Shown one piece after another: positions 16,016 to 22,337 of a stretch of 22,337 bases of DNA (within the stretch, counting starts at the first letter, position 1; the number at the start of each line of letters is the position of its first letter). The position numbers and the translations under genes are program-made. This DNA is from JAJRWS01 sp039831705 (lineage in GTDB: Bacteria > Planctomycetota > Planctomycetia > Pirellulales > Lacipirellulaceae). The stretch spans positions 1 through 22,337 of the forward strand of contig JBDOMT010000455.1 of NCBI GenBank assembly GCA_039831705.1, written 5' to 3'. The notes under the pieces are model-generated. The model made no database searches. It was given only the letters and a program-made list of their open reading frames with translations, and was not told where the DNA came from.

Positions 16016-17926
16016 ATGCGGGAGAGTATCAATATGCATGCTGCTGATGAATTGGGTCATGAATCGAGCGACTTAAACCGGCTCCAGCAGATGATTTTGC
16101 AGGCGTTGGCAATGCACGATCTGCTGGAGCCTTTTTTGCAAGAAGTGTTAGGCTCGATGCAGGTCTGTCTGGACGCAGAAGAAATTGCAGTGGTGAATAG
16201 CAATCCACCTCAGTGGCACGTTTTAATGCAGGCGGGGTGCTCTGCGGCATCGATTCCTTTGGAGTTGGCTGCCGACACCCTGAATCGAAATCAGTCCGTC
16301 TCCCGAAGTGGTTGGGTCGGATATCCTCTCAATCAAGAATATGCTTTGTTGGTCCAGGGGGGGCGTGACAGTCAGGTGGCCGTATCGTGCGTTGCCGCCT
16401 TGGTTCCCGCTATTGGCGTACTGCTAGATCTTCAACATCGCCGACATCGCATTAGGCTTCTGAGTACGATTTTAGATATCACGCAGTCATGGAATCAAAC
16501 TCAAAGTATGGAGACTTTGCTGCAGGAAATGGCTGAAGCGGCTACCGAGTTGCTCTCCGCCGACCGCGCCAGCATTTTTCTTTGGGACAAAGCCAATCAG
16601 ACACTCATTGCCCGACCTGCACTGGGGTTGGAAGACCACGAACTATGTTTTGCAGATACGACGGGAATTGTGGGGCAGGTCGTTCATCAAGGTGAGCCAC
16701 TTCGCGTTGGAGGTGGCCTCAACGAAGACCAGATCGATCGTGCTGTAGACAAGTCAACTGGCTATCAAACCGAAACCATTCTATGTGTACCATTAACGAC
16801 TCCCCGAGGTCATTGTTTGGGGGCGTTCGAAGTACTCAATAAGAACCATGGAAATTTTACCGATGAAGATCAGCAAGCGTTGGTTGAGTTGGCGACCCAT
16901 GCGGCCGTCGCTTTGCAGAATACACAGCAGTTTGAGCAGTTACTCGCCAAGCATCAGCAGTTGGTTGATCAGGCAGCCGATGCGGTTCAACTGATTGGTG
17001 ATAGTCCTCTGATCGAAGGAGTGAGATCGACGGTAAGTCGCATAGCCGATACAGATTTGGGAATTCTTATCCTGGGAGAAAATGGCACAGGCAAAGAGGT
17101 GGTTGCCCACTTGATTCATTATCTTAGCCGTCGGCGTGATCAGCCTCTGATTGCCGTCAATTGTGCTGCACTCTCAGAAACGCTGTTGGATAGTGAACTG
17201 TTTGGCCATGAAAAAGGGGCCTTTACCGATGCTCATGCCACCCGAGCAGGGAAATTTGAATTGGCGTCTGGAGGCACTTTGTTTCTTGATGAGATTGGCG
17301 ATTTAAGTTTAGGCGGACAGGCCAAGTTGCTGCGTGTCATTGAGGAGAAAACAGTAGTTCGAGTTGGCGGTTCAGAGCCGATTCATACGGAAGTACGCAT
17401 TTTGACCGCTACCAACCAGGACTTGGCCAAGATGGTGCGGGAGAAAAGATTTCGAGAAGATCTCTATTTCCGGCTCAATGTGGTGAGTCTTGTTTTGCCT
17501 CCCTTACGTGATCGGGGTTCCGATATATTGCTTTTAGGTGAGTACTTCTTGCGAAAATTTTGCGCCAATATGGGGCGGCGAATGCCCGCTTTAACGAATG
17601 CAGCCAACACTCGATTGCTGAGTCACTCTTGGCCGGGAAATGTCCGCGAATTAAGAAACCATATGGAACGGATGGCCTACTTAACCAGTGGTGATCAGAT
17701 TGATGAAGGAGATTTCGATTTTATCAATCCCCTAGGAACTGGCATGTCGACTGTGCTGCAGACCGAAGGGACTCTGGCAGAGTCGACCCAGCAATTTCAG
17801 CGGCAACTGATAGACCAGGTGATACAATCCAAACAGGGCAACATGAGTCGGGCCGCCAAACAGTTAGGCCTGCATCGTTCGAATCTCTACCGTAAAATGA
17901 ACCAGTTGGGAATGCAGGAGGAGTGA
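16016..17926 (+). CDS. Sigma-54-dependent transcriptional activator (GAF, AAA+, Fis HTH)
   Basis: A 636-residue bacterial enhancer-binding protein. Residues 1-140 carry no recognised domain. A GAF domain spans about 145-310, and the AAA+ domain about 325-560, with Walker A GENGTGKE (near 355), the L1 loop GAFTDA (near 401), Walker B GGTLFLDEIGDL, sensor I RILTATNQDL and arginine-finger region FREDLYFRLNV. The Fis-type HTH is at the C-terminus (NMSRAAKQLGLHRSNLYRKMNQL). It would hydrolyse ATP to remodel RNA polymerase bound by sigma-54. The L1 loop reads GAFTDA instead of the common GAFTGA. No receiver domain is present, so control is probably by a ligand on GAF. An ATG at 16034 with GGGAG nine bases upstream is the alternative start. 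Confidence 0.95.
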   Translation: MRESINMHAADELGHESSDLNRLQQMILQALAMHDLLEPFLQEVLGSMQVCLDAEEIAVVNSNPPQWHVLMQAGCSAASIPLELAADTLNRNQSVSRSGWVGYPLNQEYALLVQGGRDSQVAVSCVAALVPAIGVLLDLQHRRHRIRLLSTILDITQSWNQTQSMETLLQEMAEAATELLSADRASIFLWDKANQTLIARPALGLEDHELCFADTTGIVGQVVHQGEPLRVGGGLNEDQIDRAVDKSTGYQTETILCVPLTTPRGHCLGAFEVLNKNHGNFTDEDQQALVELATHAAVALQNTQQFEQLLAKHQQLVDQAADAVQLIGDSPLIEGVRSTVSRIADTDLGILILGENGTGKEVVAHLIHYLSRRRDQPLIAVNCAALSETLLDSELFGHEKGAFTDAHATRAGKFELASGGTLFLDEIGDLSLGGQAKLLRVIEEKTVVRVGGSEPIHTEVRILTATNQDLAKMVREKRFREDLYFRLNVVSLVLPPLRDRGSDILLLGEYFLRKFCANMGRRMPALTNAANTRLLSHSWPGNVRELRNHMERMAYLTSGDQIDEGDFDFINPLGTGMSTVLQTEGTLAESTQQFQRQLIDQVIQSKQGNMSRAAKQLGLHRSNLYRKMNQLGMQEE

Positions 17927-17927
17927 G

Positions 17928-17941
17928 GCGGAAAGCGGAAA
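17928..17941 (+). repeat. Two heptamers GCGGAAA just after the activator stop codon
   Basis: GCGGAAA is repeated twice without a gap, starting one base after the TGA stop codon (17924-17926). Two copies of a 7-mer can arise by chance; it is noted because of its position. The rest of the 120-bp gap to the next, convergent gene holds no visible hairpin. Confidence 0.5.
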
Positions 17942-18000
17942 ACCTGGGTGATAAGTCAAGAAAAGTAACATTTCAGATAACGGCTAGCGTCTACTTTTGT

Positions 18001-18042
<42 letters not shown>

Positions 18043-18046
18043 CACA

Positions 18047-19063
18047 TCACTCCCCTTCTCCCAGCATTCCGCTCAATAGGGACTCTTTGAGTTCGGTTCC
18101 CTCGGGGATGGAGAATTGGAAATTTTCTGGTTTGAGGTCGGGTGAGGAAATGTTTCCATGCGATTCGGTGACCGAACCTTTCATCTGTTCCATTTCGAAG
18201 AGTGCTTTGGATTGATTCATCAGCGTGCGCATTTTATCCATGCTTTCCGCGGTGATTTCCTGACCTAATCCCTGGAGTGCTTCGGCTACCTGTTGGTCTG
18301 TCATTTCTGGGATGATGACACCACCTTCGGGAGGTGTAAGGGAACGACGATACTTTAGAACAAGGGAACGGGATTTCGAAATCCAGAATGTTTCTTTACT
18401 GGAGATGGTTGAGGTGCCACTAATCACATAACATTCCTCGTCATCGATGTTTTCGCCGGCTTCAATTTTAGGTTCTTGCAGTCGATGGAACGGATGAAGT
18501 TGTTCCTTAAATATCAACAGGTAGAGCGCAGGAATGGTGTAAACGCAACCGCCAGAAACACCCATTGCTCCTCCCAACGCCATTGGGTCGCTTCCCATTT
18601 TGCCATAAGCATTCATGGCTCCAAGGTAGAGGAATGGATGTTTTCCATCACTCCAAACAGCTCCCTGTTGACTCGAGTTGGGAGCGGTTGCATTCTTTTG
18701 TGTCCAGCGGATCAGGTAGTGGTTTGGCTTTTTGAGACAAATGGTAAAAGCAGTTTGTGTATGGATTGTTTCGTTACCCGTATCGATCTCGGACAAGACT
18801 ACGCCATCGGACTGGTAAGTTGGCATGTTCCGATACGTGTTGATCACGCGTTCGAAAATCTGGGCTGCCGTAGGCGTCTCCGTAGTCGTTGGGCTCGCAG
18901 TTTCCAGTGCATCGGCCGCCTTGTCTGACGCTAGCAGGCGATTTGCTAACAACAAGGTTCCTAGCATTAAGGCCAGCAAGCGAGTGGTAAGCAGTATCTG
19001 AAAGAGACATCGACCTTCTCGTGGGAGGCCATTCTCTATTGAATAACGGTCCTTAGCTGACAT
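18047..19063 (-). CDS. Exported protein of unknown function, LolA-like / DUF2092-like fold suspected
   Basis: A 338-residue protein with a cytosolic N-terminus of about 24 residues and a hydrophobic segment (FQILLTTRLLALMLGTLLLANRLLA) acting as signal or anchor. The mature part has TAAQIFERVINTYRNMPTYQSDGVV, then alternating short strands such as FTICLKKPNHYLIRWTQKN, GAVWSDGKHPFLYL and ETFWISKSRSLVLKYRRS. This pattern (yk.v.tY.....y...g.v......kP...r......g....sDG) is seen in LolA-fold lipoprotein carriers and DUF2092-type planctomycete proteins. The assignment is by pattern only. The C-terminal 100 residues are helical and Met/Gln-rich. AAGG lies six bases before the ATG at 19063. It is followed on its sense strand by a GTTGAGG array. 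Confidence 0.7.
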   Translation of the reverse strand: MSAKDRYSIENGLPREGRCLFQILLTTRLLALMLGTLLLANRLLASDKAADALETASPTTTETPTAAQIFERVINTYRNMPTYQSDGVVLSEIDTGNETIHTQTAFTICLKKPNHYLIRWTQKNATAPNSSQQGAVWSDGKHPFLYLGAMNAYGKMGSDPMALGGAMGVSGGCVYTIPALYLLIFKEQLHPFHRLQEPKIEAGENIDDEECYVISGTSTISSKETFWISKSRSLVLKYRRSLTPPEGGVIIPEMTDQQVAEALQGLGQEITAESMDKMRTLMNQSKALFEMEQMKGSVTESHGNISSPDLKPENFQFSIPEGTELKESLLSGMLGEGE

Positions 19064-19085
19064 GTCTGGCCTTTCAATTCGTTCG

Positions 19086-19773
19086 TTATCGACTGAACGC
19101 GACTGCTTTCAATCCGACGAGGTTGAATTTCCCTTGAACTTCCAGAGTAATGGTGATGGGATAGGTATTGTGATTTTTCCAATACCATCCGTGCGTGCCG
19201 TCAAAAAGAGCCTCGAATGAACTGCTCTCCTGGTGTGAGGTACCCAGAGTGTATCTTTTGAAGTGAATGCCATGTTTGTCTTCGGGCTCGCCATGAAATT
19301 CAAAAAATATTTCACCCAGGTCAGTTGACCCAGCCCCATCAGCAGTTGACCCAGACCCGTCAGCAGTTGACCCAGACCCGTCAGCAGTTGACCCAGACCC
19401 GTCAGCAGTTGCCCCAGACCCGTCACTCTTTAATGTGTCGACTGTCCAAGAGTATTCAATTTGACCCCCTTCCAGTAGGTAGAGTTTGTACTCCAACTCA
19501 TCTCCCGCCGAAACTTGGATGGTGATGCGTTCCTCTTTGTCGGTCGTGTTTCTGAATTGCCACATGTTTTCTTTGTCGTTATAGATTTTGGTCAAGCCGA
19601 CATACGTACCAAATCCTGTAAGATCGATGCCGTATTGGGCAGGCAATATTTGCAGAGCTGCGATGAGGATTGCGGTGGTGCCACCGAGCAAGATGGCGAT
19701 GAGCAGTTTTTTTCACGGAGTTGTCGGGAGGTGCTGGCCCTGAAGAACTGGTCTTGTCTTTTGAAGTGGACAT
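19086..19773 (-). pseudogene. Transmembrane anchor protein gene interrupted by a one-base frameshift
   Basis: Two leftward frames fit end to end as one protein. The 5' frame starts at ATG 19773, with GGTGA eight bases upstream, and encodes MSTSKDKTSSSGPAPPDNSVKK. The 3' frame carries LLIAILLGGTTAILIAALQ, a membrane helix, then AQYGIDLTGFGTYVGLTKI and a beta-rich outer domain (WQFRNTTDKEERITIQVSAG, LGEIFFEFHGEP, FDGTHGWYWKNH) through 19086. They are separated by one surplus A in an A7 tract (T7 at 19707-19713). Removing one A gives an intact 228-residue protein. This resembles proteins called 'transmembrane anchor protein' that neighbour HupE/UreJ genes, and HupE follows here on the upstream side. 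Whether it is a true mutation, a sequencing error or slippage decoding is open. Confidence 0.75.
19324..19424 (-). repeat. In-frame 21-bp tandem repeat inside the anchor gene
   Basis: About five 21-bp units, reading on the minus strand GACGGGTCTGGGTCAACTGC(T) and encoding the heptapeptide DGSGSTA. The central three are identical; the outer ones carry substitutions (SGAT, GAGS). They form a flexible acidic/polar linker between WTVDT and the following strand LGEIFFEF. Confidence 0.95.
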
Positions 19774-19817
19774 TAAAGTGTCACCCGTGCTATGTCAGGC
19801 ATCTCTATTGGAGCAAA

Positions 19818-19859
19818 CCCGCGTAAACTCAGGACATGCCCGCGTAAATTTAAGACATG
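19818..19859. repeat. 21-bp tandem duplication in the gap before the anchor gene
   Basis: CCCGCGTAAACTCAGGACAT(G) at 19818-19838 is followed immediately by CCCGCGTAAATTTAAGACAT(G) at 19839-19859; 18 of 21 positions match. It lies in the 175-bp stretch between the HupE gene and the anchor gene start. Short tandem terminal repeats occur at some insertion-sequence ends, but no transposase is nearby. Confidence 0.8.
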
Positions 19860-19948
19860 ATAAGTACTCGCTTGCGCCTCATACTTGCTACTCAAATAAA
19901 ATCTCAACGACTACTCGTCTAAGGCCAGCCAGGAACTCGGCCAAATTA

Positions 19949-20554
19949 TCACCTTACCGAATCTAACAGCATCTGCATGCCCATGCCCATGATCAATGCT
20001 CCCGTATAACGCAATAGGAGCATTCCCTTTTCTTTGCCCACAGCATAAACAAAACCAATGATAACGCCAGCAATATGAATCATGATAGTACTGAGAGCAA
20101 AGCCTGCTACGAAATACTGAGGTTTGGCCAATTCGGGTAATTCAACTCCATGGGCGTAGCCATGAGCAAAACCAAAGAAGGCAACAAAAGTGTAAATGAC
20201 TGCGGTGGGCATCGTCCCTCCCATGGCGATCACCAGGCTCAGCAAGATGACAGAAAGAACGATGCCATATTCAACGACGCTCATGGGAATAATACTCCCC
20301 TGGAGACCGACGACCCTTCCCAGCGGCATAACGGTCACAAAGGTGGTAGGAACCAGCCATATATGACGCCCTTCCATTTGCGTGCTGAGGATGCCAACGC
20401 TGAGCATTGCCAGCAGGTGGTCCAGGCCTCCGACAGGATGGGTCAGGCCAGCATAAAAGCCATTACCATCGCTGCTGTGAGCCATTGCCGTATCTGCCAT
20501 GAACAGAGGGAGTAGCAAGGGGAGTAGGAGGTAAAGAAAGCATTTTTTTATCAT
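19949..20554 (-). CDS. HupE/UreJ family membrane protein
   Basis: A 201-residue protein with a cleavable signal peptide (MIKKCFLYLLLPLLLPLFMA..AMA, cleavage after residue 24 leaves an N-terminal His) and about six membrane segments. The conserved HupE motifs are present: HPVGGLDHLLAMLSVG in the first helices and FGFAHGYAHGVELP in the middle, with histidines that suit nickel or other metal binding. Family members are linked to nickel or other metal transport. No hydrogenase or urease genes lie in the window, while an anchor-protein gene follows downstream, a pairing seen elsewhere. The ATG at 20554 is chosen because the signal peptide starts there; a GTG at 20602 would overlap the preceding gene. 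Confidence 0.88.
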   Translation of the reverse strand: MIKKCFLYLLLPLLLPLFMADTAMAHSSDGNGFYAGLTHPVGGLDHLLAMLSVGILSTQMEGRHIWLVPTTFVTVMPLGRVVGLQGSIIPMSVVEYGIVLSVILLSLVIAMGGTMPTAVIYTFVAFFGFAHGYAHGVELPELAKPQYFVAGFALSTIMIHIAGVIIGFVYAVGKEKGMLLLRYTGALIMGMGMQMLLDSVR

Positions 20555-20598
20555 GGTCGTCTTGTTCGTGATACGTTGGTTTTGCTTGAAAATCCGTA

Positions 20599-21972
20599 TC
20601 ACACTTTTTCAGGTAAAATCCAGGGGGCCCGATAGGATCGTCGGAATAGGTTCATTGCTTCTGGGTGGTCGACAATTTCTTCGCTGTGCGGGTCAATCGT
20701 CAATTTTTGGCTGCCCACACGATAGCTGATATTTCCGTAGTGGATCATCAGAGTGCTCAGGTGAGCCTTGGTGATGTCCGCATTGGGCCGCTTTCGGGAA
20801 CGAATGCACTGAATGAAATTTTCCTTATGCTCCGGATCAGGGAAGCGTCCAAAGTGCTGCTCCTTGACAACCGGCTGTCGGCTGTGGGGGCGAACGAATA
20901 CCTGCCAACCTCCCCCGTGACGTCCCACCACCATCATTCCCTCGGTACCATAAATTTCGATCCTGGTAGAGTTTTGGAACCAGTAGGGAAACATGTCGTT
21001 GTCGCGCACGCCGGAATCTGTTTTGAGCATATATGGCGCAAAGAGGGTCAATTCAAAACTGACCAGTAAGTTGTCAAAGTCGTAGAGAGCAATCTGTGTG
21101 TCGGGGGATTGGGCCGCTGATTGGATATCAAATCGCCCGCCCGTGGAATAGACTGTTTTGGGGTATTTGACTCCTAGCAGCCAGCGTGCCAAATCAATCT
21201 GGTGACTGGCATCGTTGGCGATGTCGCCACCCGAATAGGCCCATTGGTGATTCCAACATTTGTGTCGGCTGGCGTTGTAGGCACAGGCGTGCGCTGGGCC
21301 ATTCCACATGTCCCAGTCCAGACCGGCTGGTGCTACGCTGTCAGGCACGGTGGGGCAATTTCCCCAAGGCGGCTTCTGGTTGTAGATTCGGCACAGGTGG
21401 ACTTTGCCCAGTTTTCCTGCCTTCAAGTATTTTCGAGCAGCCATATTGTACGCGGCACTACGATTTTGAAAACCACACTGTACCACACGCTGGTATTTGC
21501 TTGCAGCGGCAATCATCTGCTGGCCTTCCCAGCAGTTTTGCGTCGGTGGTTTTTCGACATAGACATCCTTGCCTGCCTGGCAGGCCCATACCGTGGCCAG
21601 GGCATGCCAATGGTCGGGGGTGGCGATCACCACCGCGTCGATCGACTTGTCTTCGAGAAGCTTGCGAAAATCGCCAAAGGTAGCCGGGGCTTGGCCATTT
21701 TGTCGTTTGGCAATCGCGGTGGCAGTGGCCGCTAGAGCATTTTGATTGACATCGGCGATTGCAGCAAAGGTGCAATCGCCCCGGTCCAAAAAGCCTTTGG
21801 CCAGATGCGGGCCACGACCTCCGCATCCGATCAGACCCAGTACTACCTTCTCATTGGCCGATGCTGCGTGGATCGAACGCGGGTCGGCCAGCAGTGTGAC
21901 ACCCGCAGCGATCCCGAGTCCTTTGGTTTTGGATTGGCCGAGGAAATCTCTGCGATTGATCTTCTGAGGCAT
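20599..21972 (-). CDS. Gfo/Idh/MocA family oxidoreductase with Tat signal
   Basis: A 457-residue NAD(P)-binding dehydrogenase-like protein typical of planctomycetes. It starts with a twin-arginine signal (NRRDFLGQS, then a hydrophobic GLGIAAGVTLLAD stretch), so it is probably exported folded with its cofactor. The Rossmann motif GLIGCGGRG (46-54), HWHA (121-124) and EKP (140-142) are present, as is the later active-site block GGDIANDASHQIDLARWLLG. The substrate, probably a sugar or cyclitol derivative, is unknown. The ATG at 21972 is chosen since the Tat motif follows directly; a longer frame from 22203 would add 77 residues with no signal-like character. Its stop is 45 nt before the HupE ATG, so the two may be co-transcribed. 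Confidence 0.93.
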   Translation of the reverse strand: MPQKINRRDFLGQSKTKGLGIAAGVTLLADPRSIHAASANEKVVLGLIGCGGRGPHLAKGFLDRGDCTFAAIADVNQNALAATATAIAKRQNGQAPATFGDFRKLLEDKSIDAVVIATPDHWHALATVWACQAGKDVYVEKPPTQNCWEGQQMIAAASKYQRVVQCGFQNRSAAYNMAARKYLKAGKLGKVHLCRIYNQKPPWGNCPTVPDSVAPAGLDWDMWNGPAHACAYNASRHKCWNHQWAYSGGDIANDASHQIDLARWLLGVKYPKTVYSTGGRFDIQSAAQSPDTQIALYDFDNLLVSFELTLFAPYMLKTDSGVRDNDMFPYWFQNSTRIEIYGTEGMMVVGRHGGGWQVFVRPHSRQPVVKEQHFGRFPDPEHKENFIQCIRSRKRPNADITKAHLSTLMIHYGNISYRVGSQKLTIDPHSEEIVDHPEAMNLFRRSYRAPWILPEKV

Positions 21973-22249
21973 GTCGATTTTCTCGGGGTTATCAGATCCC
22001 AAACGGGTGTTAGGATACGTAAAATTTGAGCCAATCGCAAGTGGCGATTGTGTCGGCCAGGACTTTTGAAAACTGTATTTTTGAGTCGTGCTTTTGAATA
22101 AGATGTTGTGGGCAGCCCGTTTGCCACATCTCAATTCGGAGTAGTACGAAGCCATGATCAGTCGAGACAGTTGATGTTTCCTGGGAGTTAAATAACATGC
22201 CACGGATTACGATTCTGATTAAAGTTGCGGTTAGATAGCCAATAAAGAT

Positions 22250-22269
22250 CCCCGCCGCAAGCGGCGGGG
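22250..22269 (-). terminator. GC-rich perfect hairpin, terminator-like
   Basis: CCCCGCCG-caag-CGGCGGGG is a perfect 8-bp stem with a 4-nt loop. On the minus strand it is followed by ATCTTTATT, a weak T-rich tract, so it could end a leftward transcript arriving from beyond the right edge. On the plus strand TATTTGTTC follows. No gene was recognised in 22204-22337. Confidence 0.6.
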
Positions 22270-22337
22270 TATTTGTTCAAAACAATGTATTTTGGCGATC
22301 CTCGTGCAGTTTGCTATATGATCCACCCTGCTTTTTC

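Noticed and set aside
16214..16232. TGGCAC...TGC resembling a sigma-54 -24/-12 promoter
   Set aside because: It is inside the activator coding sequence and the GG-to-GC spacing is 11 instead of 10.
18476..18928. Rightward 150-codon frame
   Set aside because: It lies wholly inside the leftward exported-protein gene and shows no domain features.
21202..21735. Rightward 177-codon frame
   Set aside because: It is the antisense shadow of the Gfo/Idh/MocA gene, whose motifs are unambiguous.

Overview
The window looks like a chromosomal segment of a planctomycete (Planctomycetota, probably Pirellulales-like). This is inferred from the gene mix: a Tat-exported Gfo/Idh/MocA dehydrogenase, a GAF plus sigma-54 activator, a CelD-type acetyltransferase with polysaccharide genes, moderate G+C and many non-ATG-looking starts. 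No rRNA or 16S marker is present, so the taxonomy is an inference. No tRNA, rRNA, CRISPR array or intact insertion sequence was recognised.

Left half (1-10371): an extracellular or capsular polysaccharide locus of Wzx/Wzz type. A leftward operon holds a Wzz-like chain-length protein, a GT4 glycosyltransferase, a WecG/TagA/CpsF (GT26) transferase and a SAM methyltransferase that runs off the left edge; the last three genes overlap. Divergently, rightward genes encode a CelD/BcsL-type acetyltransferase, a NodB-type polysaccharide deacetylase, a Wzx-like flippase and a second GT4 glycosyltransferase. No Wzy polymerase, Wza export protein or BY-kinase lies in the window, so the locus probably continues to the left.

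Middle (10481-13161): a JmjC/cupin-fold putative 2-oxoglutarate oxygenase, a PlsC-type acyltransferase and a CdsA-type CDP-diglyceride synthase run in the same direction, suggesting a small lipid module joined to the polysaccharide locus. Then come a leftward secreted HEVTH gluzincin-like protein, a leftward FabI enoyl-ACP reductase, a rightward GAF/AAA+/Fis sigma-54 activator, and a leftward exported protein of unknown function.

Right end (19086-22203): a transmembrane anchor protein broken by a one-base frameshift in an A7 tract, a HupE/UreJ-family membrane protein, and a Tat-signal Gfo/Idh/MocA oxidoreductase, all leftward. A strong GC-rich hairpin lies at the extreme right.

The most unusual structure is a set of short tandem repeats tied to gene ends. 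Four arrays belong to one heptamer family, GTTGAG(A/T/G), always with GTTGAG on the sense strand of the gene whose stop codon they overlap or directly follow. Three further stop codons carry unrelated 7- or 14-bp tandem repeats. Tandem repeats elsewhere have periods of 21, 21 and 105 bp, also multiples of 7; a 138-bp duplication is the exception. This stop-codon-linked, period-7 pattern is the main candidate for something undescribed here.
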